DNA of 64,000 nt from Chitinophaga eiseniae (GCF_012641265.1 NZ_JABAHZ010000001.1:1745446-1809445); one strand, 5' to 3'. Shown: positions 18,401-28,073, counted from the stretch's first letter. Notes: generated by a model not told the origin, from the sequence alone. Translations and numbers: made by a program.

Positions 18401-18972
18401 ATAGCCTGTACGCCTACCCGCTGAAGGAAATCGGCTCCCATATCATCGAGCGACTGCTTAGGATACTGTATCCGCTGTGGATTGGCGCTGAATGTACGCA
18501 CCAGGCTGGTGATAAAGCGGCGCCCATACTTCCCCAGGTCCAGCACCAGCGCATATCCGCCGAAACGGTTGGGGATTTGCGGCGCATGTTCCAGGTTCAC
18601 ATATCCCCTGGGGTCTATCTTTACCTTTACCGGTGTGCTGCTTATCGTCGCATGCCGCTCCATTTCCGGCAGCCATATATCACCCGGACGCCCCTTGGTG
18701 GCGTAGCTGATCAATTCTATCTTTCCATCGGCTATCAGTGGCTCATTCAATTCATTCACCACCTGTATTGTATACGACGGCTGCTCTCCCGGCCACAGTA
18801 CGTTGGAGGGAATAGCCGCGCGTATCAGCATCACATTGTAATCATAATGCCGTTGACGGTTTTTGACACCCATCACCGATTCGTAGTTTACCCATTCTTC
18901 CGGGGCTTTCATCTGGGCCATGCTGTTTACCACACTGATCAGTGCCAGTGCGGTCATCCATATATATTTCAT
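15469..18972 (-). CDS. Large secreted clan-A glycoside-hydrolase-like protein
   Basis: An 1167-residue protein with a signal peptide (cleavage after SMA). Residues about 165-450 look like a TIM barrel of the GH-A clan: the acid/base motif LWNEPWEG places the general acid at E295 beside N294, and IWDTESWVG offers E395 as nucleophile. The second half is beta-rich, with a CBM9-like stretch near 730-900 (HVDGKLDDWKTA, FAYDDQYFYFASKVAD) and a similar module at the end. I cannot assign a GH family number. It is the last gene of the SusC/SusD operon, 3 bp after the propeller gene, so it probably acts on the glycan imported by SusC/D. Confidence 0.75.
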   Translation of the reverse strand: MKYIWMTALALISVVNSMAQMKAPEEWVNYESVMGVKNRQRHYDYNVMLIRAAIPSNVLWPGEQPSYTIQVVNELNEPLIADGKIELISYATKGRPGDIWLPEMERHATISSTPVKVKIDPRGYVNLEHAPQIPNRFGGYALVLDLGKYGRRFITSLVRTFSANPQRIQYPKQSLDDMGADFLQRVGVQAIRMGVDYTPTNAGDYTEKMADLNRKLEEYKERNITVLLMFGAGTAPLPLGRPRSFLDSAGVMKKTKQDFVWAPSSDGDFREFVHRLCVKYGWPKGPVTAVSLWNEPWEGASISGWQSDIPRYREIYTVMAQAVLEARKKGADVLVGGGDSNSNAWDKLFADGKMTFLPIFDFCSIHYQGIESPAIYPDWVNRKSPHGRVKIWDTESWVGNTDDRIGLTVATCRSAGYDRSMGIYAGYMYTGGRGSERFTQQIHTPEGLKEMTRIPDTWSQAAALGAVQHLVGERDFKQLLFTKGLPWLMVFDGGPKQPDDGTVVVCGDIGEAFGPEHVLFRGVRGLSSKGPYEPLQGGSMTLPADGVQLYDFYGNTIAPVAGKLVVPLNSQGYFLRTNGSKGSFTRLLQTLEIARIEGYEPVEIIAQDMTARIEQQPVMPLLLTNILNRPVTGRLQVTLGGLPLRIPDTVHLAPHETRIIPVKVTGGTAAVNNTYPLSVRFDAGADGAASHQEDMHVNVISRLGIHVDGKLDDWKTALPQTVSSSGAATVSVTEAAWYPFKNFDTNANGYANGYFAYDDQYFYFASKVADSTPHPGTYRFEHRPDDEFFYPDTAYIMDMQRALISKMGSVPADTLSGLQLPNSNGYTMQYLESADNTNAFGIDLQLREDKLTQVGLYLPNLRVPGIMVEVYKGDQRVHQRYIKDLWNGTWELLPLSGKVRIVLRSRDWWYSVKLGAVLFDDAAATDTAREDFDTRGHWKGVYGKRGYYLAGQPPALPAGVTLKVLQEELKYPLVWPAGVRHYTYRKNPVTPDNSGLGYSFDNVLLAFNVIPDGQDGMLANPPGTMPRYTGYKCTDYEYALNPVAPEYGGGAEIWRLLTPGLNRKHFFPRQPKSEGEGAVKNGQLVIRREGNTVITECAIPWAELPDVKKALDKGQKIKLSFRVNDNGAPGSCMELAKERSVSKLNARAFHPDWKTHWANEVGFGIEK

Positions 18973-18975
18973 CTG

Positions 18976-21129
18976 TTATTGCTTTATAAACTTTCGCCGG
19001 CCTATGGCGGTACCGGTAGCGGCATCTGTGATCACCAAGATGTACGCACTGGACGGCAGGTTGCTTACATCTATGTTTACGGCTTCGTTTGTTTTTACCA
19101 GGGTGTTTTTAATGAGTTTTCCAGAGATGTCGTACACGCGGATGACACAATTCTTCGCTTTTGTTGACGGTAAATCGATATGCAGTGTGTTCACTACCGG
19201 GTTCGGATATACGGACAGGCCATTTTCATTTACTACCTGCATATGTGCCAGTGCTGCAGCCGGTGCTGCTGCTGAATCCGGAGCCGGCGTCCAGCGGTAA
19301 AGCACTATCTTGTTGGCATTGTAGTCATCTTTCGTGATATAATATTCGCCGTTGGAACGGTGGTACGCTTTGATACCATATTGCGAATCCACATCGTTAC
19401 CCACATATACTGCCGGGTTGCTGCTGTTCATGGTTAGTACCAGTGCGGCTGTTCTCAGGTCAAATACATCGATATCGGGGATCGCATAATAGCCGACAAA
19501 GAGGTAGTTGCCTGCGGCCGACATAGACTTAGCCTGGGCCCTGCTCAGGGTGATAACGGTGTCGGGTGTACGATTTCCGGCCACCCATCCCCGGTATACT
19601 TCTATCCGGTTGCCAATCAGCGTCCAGTCGGTATTACCGCCGGCCAGCACCATCACATCGCTGGCTGGTATATATTCCAGTCGGTTTAACCGGGCAATAG
19701 ATGCCGGCGTAGGCGTGGAAATCACCGGGCCCCATATCGGTTTTCCATTGCTGGCAAAACCAGTTAAAGGATAGTGTTGTATGGCATTGGTTTTATCCTG
19801 CGAAATCCAGATATCTCCCAGGGAGTCCAGGCAAAACCCATTTCTTACTTTGCTGATGGTATCTCCCGGAATCGCGATATATCCATCGGTAGCCGGATTA
19901 AAATAGTAAGTGTAAAAGATATCTGCATTTTGGTTATTGGCCACCAGGATACGGTGTCCGCCTACATTGGCCAGGTGGCCAAAGTGTTCGCCCCGGCTAT
20001 GATCGCTCATTTGTATACGCGCATCCTGCGGATAGCGATAGGGATCTACGGTATTGGCCACATACGTGCCTCCGTTTGTACCGGTATAGGAATAAATTAT
20101 ATTGCCGCTGTACAATAACTGCCCATCTGTTCCGGCATCGGCAGCAGCGTTTCCTTCAAAGTTCAGGGCCTGCAAGGTCCATTGCAACGTACCGGCGTTA
20201 TTGTAGCAGTGAATATCTGTAGCACCATTTCTCCCTAAGTCCCAGGTACCTCCCCAGGGATTATTCAGCACATATAAGTTCCCCGCCATATCGCGACCTA
20301 TACCCGCCACCCGCGTAAAACGCTTGTCGCCGGTAGCTCCGCGGGTACCGGAAGTTTCGTTGAGATAACCGCCGGTTACGCCAAAGGTGCCTGTTAATAC
20401 AGGCGTTCCCGTTAGGTTCGCATACATCTTGATATTCATATCGGGGCCCTGATCGCCTACGAGCAGCTGCCCGCGGGCGCTGTCGGCATACAGGGCAGAA
20501 GGACGCGCGGTAGCGCCTATATTTAATACTGCTCCAGCCAGGCCGGTAGAATCAAAACGTTGTACCGTGCCCGTGCCCAGCAATACCACCCACACGGCGC
20601 CGGCGCTGTCTACCGCGATGGCCCCGGGATGCGTTACGGCCCATTCGCGGATCTTTACGCCTGCCGTGGTAAATACCTCCACGCGGCTACCGCTGGAATC
20701 GCTCACAAATACCCGTCCGCCGGAAACAGCAATGCCTTGTATGGCATCGCCAGTGCCAGTGCTGGCGGTAAACAGCAGGTCGCGGGTTTTGGTAGCCCGG
20801 TTATAGCGGCCCACCTTACCGGCGTTAGGCGCCTGCTGCGCGGTGAAGATATAGGTAGCGTTGCCACCAATAGCGCTGCCCTGCGACTCCTTGTTACCGC
20901 CCATAGATCCCAGGGTAGCGGCCTGCTGATAAATACCAATATTACGTCCCTTTTCATCCCACATGGAGGCGGTATATACCACCCCTTCCGGCGACACCCA
21001 CATAGAGCGGGCACAATTACCTACGTGATTGGCTACATCAGAAAAATTGTTGCCTACCCAGGTGGTAGTGTACTGTCCGTATACAAGGTGAGCGGACAGC
21101 AACAGGATAGTAGTAATAATGTTTTTCAT
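18976..21129 (-). CDS. Secreted NHL/beta-propeller-like protein with T9SS sorting domain
   Basis: A 717-residue protein with a signal peptide (cleavage after VYG). Successive blades such as AVDSAGAVWVVLLGTG and DMAGNLYVLNNPWGG indicate a propeller of the NHL/SMP-30 type. The last ~80 residues start VYPNPVVNTLHIDLP and end GRRKFIKQ, a type A T9SS sorting domain, so it is exported through type IX secretion and surface-anchored. It lies 20 bp after SusD and 3 bp before the glycosidase-like gene. I infer glycan recognition or debranching help; no catalytic residues were identified. Confidence 0.82.
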   Translation of the reverse strand: MKNIITTILLLSAHLVYGQYTTTWVGNNFSDVANHVGNCARSMWVSPEGVVYTASMWDEKGRNIGIYQQAATLGSMGGNKESQGSAIGGNATYIFTAQQAPNAGKVGRYNRATKTRDLLFTASTGTGDAIQGIAVSGGRVFVSDSSGSRVEVFTTAGVKIREWAVTHPGAIAVDSAGAVWVVLLGTGTVQRFDSTGLAGAVLNIGATARPSALYADSARGQLLVGDQGPDMNIKMYANLTGTPVLTGTFGVTGGYLNETSGTRGATGDKRFTRVAGIGRDMAGNLYVLNNPWGGTWDLGRNGATDIHCYNNAGTLQWTLQALNFEGNAAADAGTDGQLLYSGNIIYSYTGTNGGTYVANTVDPYRYPQDARIQMSDHSRGEHFGHLANVGGHRILVANNQNADIFYTYYFNPATDGYIAIPGDTISKVRNGFCLDSLGDIWISQDKTNAIQHYPLTGFASNGKPIWGPVISTPTPASIARLNRLEYIPASDVMVLAGGNTDWTLIGNRIEVYRGWVAGNRTPDTVITLSRAQAKSMSAAGNYLFVGYYAIPDIDVFDLRTAALVLTMNSSNPAVYVGNDVDSQYGIKAYHRSNGEYYITKDDYNANKIVLYRWTPAPDSAAAPAAALAHMQVVNENGLSVYPNPVVNTLHIDLPSTKAKNCVIRVYDISGKLIKNTLVKTNEAVNIDVSNLPSSAYILVITDAATGTAIGRRKFIKQ

Positions 21130-21149
21130 CTTTATTATTTTTTGAGGGA

Positions 21150-22538
21150 TTAATAACCATTATTCTGCACCAGCCGTGGGTTACGGCCAATTTCCCGCAG
21201 CGGGATAGGCCATAGGGTCTGATCGGCGGTGATACCCAGCACGGCGGCGGCCCTGCCGGTGCGTACCAGGTCATAGAACCGGTGTCCTTCAAAGGCCAGC
21301 TCTTTAAACCGTTCGTTTTCGATGGCCAGCGTCAGGTCCGTTTCTCCCGCCTGTGGATAGTCGTGGGTAGAAGGCTGATCTGTTGGTAAACCAAAGGCAC
21401 GGCGCCTGATGATATTCAGTGCAGCCACCGCTTCGGCCGTTTGCCCCAGGCTGTTCAGGGCTTCTGCTCTCACCAGTATGATATCTGCCAAACGGAGCGC
21501 AATAATATCTGGCTCTGTACCATTGGTTAAGCGGGTATACTTATTGACGTAAGGCAAAGCCGGCGTAGCATTGTTGAAGCCCAACGCGGCGGCCTTGCGT
21601 ATATCACCACTTTCATACGCGTTAATAATTTTTGTGGTAGGCGCAACCTGGTAGCCCCCGGTTTGGAGTCCTGCGGGAATCCCATTGGCAGGAATATAAT
21701 AGCTGTACAAGCCATTGCTCTGTGCTGAAGCGCTGACATACTGGATTTCAAAAATCGCTTCGGTACTGTTTTTACCGCTGGTAGAAAACATACCGCTATA
21801 CGCCGCGCTACCGGATACCAGGCTATACACCGGGCTGTTCATCACCTCCAGTGCTTTGGACGCAGCAGCGTTATAATCCTTCATGCTCAGGTATGCCTTG
21901 GCCAGCAAGGCTTTGGCACCGCCCTGGCTGGCGCGGCCCCGGGTAGTAACGGCAGCCGCAAAAGTAGGCGGCAGATTCGCTTCTGCAATTTTCAGGTCGG
22001 CAATAATTTGCTTGAAAATACTGTCTACCGAAGTGCGGGGAACAGTAAAATCGGCGTTAAAGGAAGTATAAGGCTCCAGCACCAAAGGCACCGCCCCATA
22101 GGCTTTTACCAGGTTAAAATAAAAGTAGGCCCGCAGAAAACAGGCTTCTCCCAACAGCTGTTCTTTACGCCCCGGAGCAAACAAGCTATCCTTCATGGGT
22201 GGTACATGCTTCAGCAAATCGTTGGCGCGACCAATACCGGTATAGTTATTCTGCCAGTAAGCAGCCACGATCAGGTTATCTACCGGGATGCCATGAGTAG
22301 AAAAAGGGCTGTAGTTGATCAACAAAGCGGTAGTAGCATCGGAGCCGGCATCAAATGCCAGCGGAAATTGCGCCGCAATGCTCTGTATTGCCGGGTAAAT
22401 GCCCACGGCGGCCGATTCGGCGTCATTGCCGGTTTGCCAGAAATTCTCATCTGCAATCGTGTACTCCGGAACCTGGTCCAGTACTTTGGTACAGGAGGCA
22501 AAAAGAAGAAGGATATATATTAGTCGTAAATTTTTCAT
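21150..22538 (-). CDS. SusD/RagB-family glycan-binding lipoprotein
   Basis: A 462-residue lipoprotein with lipobox LLFASC (acylated Cys16), TPR-like helices and the typical SusD ending. Hallmarks are DENFWQTGNDAESAAVGIY near 30-50, ACFLRAYFYFNLVKAYGAVPLV near 130-150 (in two halves), and the C-terminal FEGHRFYDLVRTGRA. It sits 11 bp after the SusC partner, forming the outer-membrane SusCD uptake complex. The substrate is not evident from sequence. Confidence 0.95.
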   Translation of the reverse strand: MKNLRLIYILLLFASCTKVLDQVPEYTIADENFWQTGNDAESAAVGIYPAIQSIAAQFPLAFDAGSDATTALLINYSPFSTHGIPVDNLIVAAYWQNNYTGIGRANDLLKHVPPMKDSLFAPGRKEQLLGEACFLRAYFYFNLVKAYGAVPLVLEPYTSFNADFTVPRTSVDSIFKQIIADLKIAEANLPPTFAAAVTTRGRASQGGAKALLAKAYLSMKDYNAAASKALEVMNSPVYSLVSGSAAYSGMFSTSGKNSTEAIFEIQYVSASAQSNGLYSYYIPANGIPAGLQTGGYQVAPTTKIINAYESGDIRKAAALGFNNATPALPYVNKYTRLTNGTEPDIIALRLADIILVRAEALNSLGQTAEAVAALNIIRRRAFGLPTDQPSTHDYPQAGETDLTLAIENERFKELAFEGHRFYDLVRTGRAAAVLGITADQTLWPIPLREIGRNPRLVQNNGY

Positions 22539-22549
22539 AACGGCTGCTT

Positions 22550-25500
22550 TTAAAAGTTCACATTTAATCCTACCAGGAACGTGCGTGCCTGCGGCTGTAC
22601 GGCCCAGTCAATACCCAGCTGCGAATTTTTCACCGACTGGTTCTGCGACTCCGGATCTAAACCGGAATAGTTGGTAATGAGAAACAGGTTCTGTGCGCTG
22701 ACGTATACGCGGGCGCTGCTGATGCGCGCTTTTTTCAAGGTGGAAGAAGGGATGGTGTACCCCAGCGTAATATTCTTCATCCTGATAAACGAACCATCTT
22801 CTACAAAACGTTGCGACACTTCTCCATTGGTCAAACTACCCGGCACCGTTGGATCGTTGAATACCGCGCGGGGCACGTCGGTAATGGTGTTCTGCGGCGT
22901 CCACCGGTTCAGTGTTTTGGCGTCGCCGTTGTTATAGCTGCTCATCCTTTCCAGCATACTGCGGGTTTGATTGTATACTTTATTGCCGTACGACCAATAC
23001 AGGAAAAAGCTCAGGTCTACTCCTTTGTAGCCGAAGGTATTGGTAAGGCCACCGGTAAAATCCGGTTGAGCGGTACCCAGGATGACGCGGTCGGCCGCTG
23101 TTATCTTCCCGTCTTTATTAATATCATCATAGATCATGTTGCCGGTAGCCGGATCTACGCCTTTATTACGGTAGCCAAAGAAGGAACCAACAGGCTCGCC
23201 TACACGAAAAATGCTGGTAGGCTGACTGGTATAGAAAGATCCCGGCAGGCTTTCCGTGAAGTCGGAGCTGGACGGGTCTCCTGCTACGGTTTCAGGGAGG
23301 CTGGTAATCTTATTGCGGTTGAAATACAGGTTGAAGTTGGTGCTCCAGGTAAAAGCGCCCCGGATATTGTCGGTATTCACAGAAATCTCCAGTCCTTTGT
23401 TCAGCAACTGGCCTATATTGGCGCCGTTGGTGCGGGCGAAACCGGAAGTATAGGGCAGGTCCAGTTTAAAGATCAGGCGGTTGGTGAGTTTGCGATAGGC
23501 GTCTATAGTGACGTTAATGCGACTGTTCAGGAAAGATACATCCAGCCCCAGGTTGGTAGCTGTGGTGGCTTCCCAGCTAAGGTCTACGTTCGACAGGGAG
23601 GTAGCGGCGATTCCCGCCTCGGTGCCATAGTTATACCCGGTAGAATAAGTGGCCAATGAAGGAAAATCTGAGCCAAGGCCTTCATTGTTCCCCGTAACGC
23701 CAATGCTGGCACGGATCTTCAGGTCATTGAAAAAGCGCTGTTGCTTCATGAAATTTTCGTTGATAATACGCCAGCCAGCAGAGATGGAAGGAAAGAAACC
23801 ATATTTCTTGTTGGCGCCAAAACGGGAAGATCCATCCGTGCGGGCTACACCTTCCAGCAGGTAGCGATCGTCATAGTTATAACTGATCCGGCCGAAATAG
23901 GATACCAGCCCCCATTGCGAGCGATAGTCTATCGGCGAAGACAACGACGTAAACCCTGTTACCGCTTGTATAATATCGGTGGAGTTGGTATTACCGGAAA
24001 CGCCTATACGCCGTACGCTGGCTTGCTGCGCGCTCTGTCCGAGCAAGGCCGTTAATTTATGCCGGCCTTTCAGGACAGGCGTATACGAGAAGGTATTTTC
24101 ATTAACCCATAAAAACTGTGTAAACACAGATACAAAGCCACTGGCGGCCGAGCCATTGTTGACCAGCTTGGACTGGTACCGGTCGTCGGTGACCTGCTGG
24201 TTATCAAAACCGAAGCTGGTTTTGAACTTCAGGCCGGGCAAAATGCTGTACTCGCCGAATACGTTGCCTATATAGCTGTTTACGATCGACTGGAAGCGCA
24301 GGTTATTGGCGATCATTACCGGGTTAGTCCAGTGCCGGCCCGGATCGGTATAATAAGTGCCGTTGGGATTATAAATCGGATCGTTTGGATTTTCTATCAA
24401 TGCCAGCGCCAGTACAGACTGGCCGGAAAAGCTGTTATCCATACGGTTATTGATAGAACGTACCCCGGTAAGGTTGACCCCTATTTTTAATTTATCTGTA
24501 GCAGCAAAGTCGAAGTTCACCCGCCCGTTATAGCGTTTAAAATGCTGCAAGCCCACGATGGTACCGGTTTGATCGAGGTAGCCGAGGGAAACATAGTGGG
24601 ATGTTTTTCCCGAGCCGCCGGAGATAGACAGGTTATAGTTAGACACCGGCGCTGATCTGAAGATGGCATCCTGCCAGTTGGTATTGCGGCCTGTGTTTAC
24701 AATAGCCGGATCGTCGGGCATTCCAGCGTTGGCCCTTGATTCTTTAAACAGTGTTACAAATTGCTCGCCGTTTAACACGGGCAGTCGCTTCGGAATATCG
24801 GCAACGCCGGTATACATGCTGAAATTAAATCTTGACTTCCCCTCTGCGCCTCTTTTGGTGGTGATGAGGATTACGCCGTTGGCGCCCCGGGAACCGTAGA
24901 TGGCTGCGGCGGCTGCGTCTTTCAGAATTTCAACCGATTGTATGTCGTTGGGATTAATATTATTGGTCGTGGCAATCCGCTGTCCATCGCCGGAGATGCC
25001 GTATTGAGCAGCGGGCAGGTTGCTCATAGGTACGCCATCGATCACATACAGGGGCCTGTTCTCACCAAACAGGGAGCCGTTACCACGGATACGGATATAC
25101 GTTTCATCACCGGGAGCGCCGGAGTTCTGCACTACCTGTATACCCGCAGCCTTACCCTGCAGCGCCGCATCCAGGCTGGTCACTGCTACGCCTGCCAGCT
25201 CGTTGCCTTTTACGGAGGAGATGGACGAGGTAACATTCTTTTTTTGCTGCGTACCATATCCCACTACCACCAGGTCGTTGAGAGACGCGCTTTGCAGCTT
25301 CAGGGTGATATGTAATGTTTGCTGACCGGCTACCGCCACTTCTCTCTGCTCAAAGCCCACATAGGAGCATACCAGCACACTGTTTTCCCCGGGAACATTG
25401 ATGGAGAAACGTCCCTGCGCATCAGTAGTAGCGCCGGAAGCAGTCCCCTTTACCCGGATCGTTACGCCTGGCAACGTCCCTCCTTTTTCATCGCTGATCT

Positions 25501-25885
25501 GCCCGGTGATGGTCATCGTCGGCGGCTCTTTCCCGGTGGTAGCCGGCGTTTCTTTTTTGGTGACCACTACAATTTTATCTGTTATTTCATATTGCAGCGA
25601 AAGTCGGTCCAGCAGCGTGCCCAGCACCCGGGTAAATGGTTCGTTGGTGCATTCCAGTGATACCTTATTCATGGCCGGTGTGGTTTGTCCACGCCAGATA
25701 AACGAGTAGCCGGTTTGTTGTTTCAGCACTGCAAATACTTTTTCGAGCGGCACATTTTTCACGGATACAGTTACATTTTGCGCGGCAGCGCAAACCGGCA
25801 GCAGTACAATAATCAGCAGTATCCATAATAATTTGGCAGGCCCTCTTTTGGTGACAGAGAGTAAGCCCGAGGCAAGGAATTTCAT
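22550..25885 (-). CDS. SusC-family TonB-dependent transporter with STN domain
   Basis: An 1111-residue outer-membrane transporter. After the signal peptide (cleavage CAAA-Q) there is an STN domain (residues about 37-110) that signals to a FecR anti-sigma factor. A carboxypeptidase-regulatory-like domain follows (about 124-205), then a TonB-box-like DLVVVGYGTQQKK, the plug (DALQGKAAGIQV-type motif, YVIDGVP), and a 22-strand barrel ending LVGLNVNF. The STN domain matches the FecR and sigma genes just upstream, so substrate binding should induce its own operon. Confidence 0.95.
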   Translation of the reverse strand: MKFLASGLLSVTKRGPAKLLWILLIIVLLPVCAAAQNVTVSVKNVPLEKVFAVLKQQTGYSFIWRGQTTPAMNKVSLECTNEPFTRVLGTLLDRLSLQYEITDKIVVVTKKETPATTGKEPPTMTITGQISDEKGGTLPGVTIRVKGTASGATTDAQGRFSINVPGENSVLVCSYVGFEQREVAVAGQQTLHITLKLQSASLNDLVVVGYGTQQKKNVTSSISSVKGNELAGVAVTSLDAALQGKAAGIQVVQNSGAPGDETYIRIRGNGSLFGENRPLYVIDGVPMSNLPAAQYGISGDGQRIATTNNINPNDIQSVEILKDAAAAAIYGSRGANGVILITTKRGAEGKSRFNFSMYTGVADIPKRLPVLNGEQFVTLFKESRANAGMPDDPAIVNTGRNTNWQDAIFRSAPVSNYNLSISGGSGKTSHYVSLGYLDQTGTIVGLQHFKRYNGRVNFDFAATDKLKIGVNLTGVRSINNRMDNSFSGQSVLALALIENPNDPIYNPNGTYYTDPGRHWTNPVMIANNLRFQSIVNSYIGNVFGEYSILPGLKFKTSFGFDNQQVTDDRYQSKLVNNGSAASGFVSVFTQFLWVNENTFSYTPVLKGRHKLTALLGQSAQQASVRRIGVSGNTNSTDIIQAVTGFTSLSSPIDYRSQWGLVSYFGRISYNYDDRYLLEGVARTDGSSRFGANKKYGFFPSISAGWRIINENFMKQQRFFNDLKIRASIGVTGNNEGLGSDFPSLATYSTGYNYGTEAGIAATSLSNVDLSWEATTATNLGLDVSFLNSRINVTIDAYRKLTNRLIFKLDLPYTSGFARTNGANIGQLLNKGLEISVNTDNIRGAFTWSTNFNLYFNRNKITSLPETVAGDPSSSDFTESLPGSFYTSQPTSIFRVGEPVGSFFGYRNKGVDPATGNMIYDDINKDGKITAADRVILGTAQPDFTGGLTNTFGYKGVDLSFFLYWSYGNKVYNQTRSMLERMSSYNNGDAKTLNRWTPQNTITDVPRAVFNDPTVPGSLTNGEVSQRFVEDGSFIRMKNITLGYTIPSSTLKKARISSARVYVSAQNLFLITNYSGLDPESQNQSVKNSQLGIDWAVQPQARTFLVGLNVNF

Positions 25886-26054
25886 ATTTTTTAATCGTGG
25901 ATTTAAACGTTAGCAATCATAAAACGTGGAAGGGTATGCTTACGCACAGCACATACTGTTCCGCGCCGAGGGCCCTCAGCAACTGGTTCCAGCAGGCATA
26001 CGTATTGTATCCGTGCAGCAATCAGGTCATGACATATTCATTTAAAAAGATGAT

Positions 26055-27242
26055 TTAATTGGCTGCCTGGTAAGGCATCACGGTAATAGTTCTTCCCTGT
26101 ATCTTAAAATGTACGATTTTGGTTAGCTCCAGTGCTTTCAACAACTGCGTAATACCAGCTGTACGGGCTACAATACCGGACAGCGTTACGTTGGTCAGGT
26201 CTCCTTCATATTTCACCTCCACATCATACCAACGGGCTACTTCCTGCATAATGCTACGGATATTGGTTTCCCGGAAATAAAACTCTCCATTTTTCCAACC
26301 CAGCGTTTCTTCCATATTGGGTTTATTCACCAGTAGTTGCCCGGTACTGTGATGCAGCACCGCCTGCTCACCCGGGTGTAATACCACCTGATCATTTACT
26401 TTTACGGCGCCCTGTACCAGGGTGGTTTTAATCGCCTCCTCTTCCGTATAGGCCTTCACGTTAAAAGCAGTACCCAACACCCGTATATCCATGCCTTTGG
26501 CGGCCACGATAAAAGGTTTCCCGGCATCGGCGGCAATATCGAAATAGGCTTCTCCCGTAACCTCCACTCTCCTGCTGCTATCCGCAAATGTAGCCGGGTA
26601 GCGGATAGAGGAAGCAGCATTGAGCCATACCCGGGAGCCATCCGGCAAAGTGAGCTGATACTGGGAACCATTGGGCGTTTGCATGGTATTAAAAATCAAC
26701 GCCCCTGCTTTAGCACCTGATGGATGATAGGCCAGTTCGCCGTTGGCCAGTTTCACTACCTGCGCGGCGCCTTGCTGAGCTATAGTCCCGTTGCCGGCGC
26801 TGTCGAGCGAAATACGCGAGCCATCGCCCAGGATCAGGATGGGATGCGTCGCTTTGCGGGTGGGCAGTTCCAGTCTCGCCATCATTTTATTTGCCCGGTA
26901 GCGATGCGTATGCCATTTCCAGCTAATGCCCAACAGCAGTAAAAAGATAGCGGCAGCAGCAGCATATTTAAACCAGGAACGGGAGATCAGCGGTATTTGT
27001 ACTTTATGTACCACGTTCATGGCAGCATCCTGCATACGCGTCTGCATCATAATTTCGGCGGCCATCTCTTCCGCGTTGTAATCGGCATTTTCTATATACG
27101 CCGGATCGGTAAACGCCTGTTGAAGCAGCTGGTCCAGCAACGCTTTGTTCTCCGGCTGCCGCGCCATCGTGCGAAACTGCCGGAGCTCTTCTGCATTGAG
27201 CGTACCACTCATATATTTTTGAAATAGTGCTTCAAAGGTCAT
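26055..27242 (-). CDS. FecR-family anti-sigma factor
   Basis: Using the ATG at 27242 the protein has 395 residues; an in-frame ATG at 27272 is possible. The N-terminal cytoplasmic part binds the sigma factor. One transmembrane helix follows near residues 95-115 (AAAAIFLLLLGI). The periplasmic FecR domain contains LPDGSRVWLNAASSIRYP and GEAYFDIAADAGKPF, and a DUF4974-type C-terminus closes it. It relays the signal from the SusC STN domain. It lies between the sigma factor (about 90 bp upstream) and SusC (169 bp downstream). Confidence 0.93.
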   Translation of the reverse strand: MTFEALFQKYMSGTLNAEELRQFRTMARQPENKALLDQLLQQAFTDPAYIENADYNAEEMAAEIMMQTRMQDAAMNVVHKVQIPLISRSWFKYAAAAAIFLLLLGISWKWHTHRYRANKMMARLELPTRKATHPILILGDGSRISLDSAGNGTIAQQGAAQVVKLANGELAYHPSGAKAGALIFNTMQTPNGSQYQLTLPDGSRVWLNAASSIRYPATFADSSRRVEVTGEAYFDIAADAGKPFIVAAKGMDIRVLGTAFNVKAYTEEEAIKTTLVQGAVKVNDQVVLHPGEQAVLHHSTGQLLVNKPNMEETLGWKNGEFYFRETNIRSIMQEVARWYDVEVKYEGDLTNVTLSGIVARTAGITQLLKALELTKIVHFKIQGRTITVMPYQAAN

Positions 27243-27332
27243 ATACGGATGTAGGTTTAATGATATCAGCAATACCCGTTCCTATGATAAGGACGGAAAA
27301 CAGGTCAGGTGTAAGACAGTAAAAATAAAATT

Positions 27333-27926
27333 TCATGAAAAAAAGTTGGAAAACACCAGCAGCAGTATCAACACCTGCTCCGAATGATGGCTCAGGTACT
27401 CCCGGATACTCCGTAGTGCCCTCACTACATAGGTTTGGGAGCTGACCACGGATATATTCAGTTTACGGGATATCTGGGCATGGCTTAGCCCGCTGAAGCG
27501 ATGTAATACAAATACTTCTCTCAACTTCTCAGGAAGAAGTTCAATGGCCTTTCTCAGCGACTGCTCCAGCTCCTTATATTCCAGGGAAGACTGGGCGTTA
27601 CCTGCCTGGGAGGCTGTCAGGTAATCGGCCAGCAGGTCAATATTATCGGTATGCAGCACTTTTTTCCGCAGGTGGTCCATGATGAGGTGACGGGCGCATA
27701 CGTAGATAAAAGTGGCTGGATTGGCTACCCCCGGAAGCCGCTCCCGGTTATTCCATAATTTAATGAAGATATCCTGCGACAGGTCCTTTGCCTGCTCGGG
27801 AGAGCGGGTCAGGCGCAGGGCCGTACCATACACCTGTGGCCAGTATTTTGTGACAAGAACCTGGAAGCTCCGCTCATCTCCGCTGGCAACGGAGAGCAAT
27901 AATTCCTGTTCATTTTCGTGGATCAA
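27333..27926 (-). CDS. ECF RNA polymerase sigma factor
   Basis: A 197-residue sigma-70 factor of the Bacteroidota SusC-linked type. Region 2 is marked by AKDLSQDIFIKLWNNRERL (about 46-64) and region 4 by LPEKLREVFVLHRFSGLSH (about 123-141). The C-terminus has an unusual hydrophobic tail (VLILLLVFSNFFS) seen in this group. Controlled by the adjacent FecR protein, it should direct transcription of the downstream SusC operon. Confidence 0.93.
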   Translation of the reverse strand: MIHENEQELLLSVASGDERSFQVLVTKYWPQVYGTALRLTRSPEQAKDLSQDIFIKLWNNRERLPGVANPATFIYVCARHLIMDHLRKKVLHTDNIDLLADYLTASQAGNAQSSLEYKELEQSLRKAIELLPEKLREVFVLHRFSGLSHAQISRKLNISVVSSQTYVVRALRSIREYLSHHSEQVLILLLVFSNFFS

Positions 27927-28014
27927 GGTCGGTATCAGTTATTCATACACGTAGTGATGCATGAAAATAATACAACCCGCGTTAATTTACAAAACTACTC
28001 TATGGGCGGTGTGG

Positions 28015-28072
28015 TTTCACGCAGAGGAGCAAAGGCGCGAAGATCTTTGCTCCTCTGCGCCTCTGCGTGAAA
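28015..28072. repeat. Inverted repeat of the CACGCARAGGAGCAAAG family
   Basis: Two nested perfect arm pairs occur: TTTCACGCAGAGG with CCTCTGCGTGAAA, and GCAGAGGAGCAAAG with its complement. It abuts the stop of the acetyltransferase gene and could terminate it. The core CACGCARAGGAGCAAAGG recurs at 55068. Confidence 0.6.
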
Positions 28073-28073
28073 T

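Noticed and set aside
18151..19167. 338-codon plus-strand frame over the glycosidase-like gene
   Set aside because: It is antisense to a clear minus-strand gene with recognisable domains, and the translated product looks like a reverse-frame shadow.
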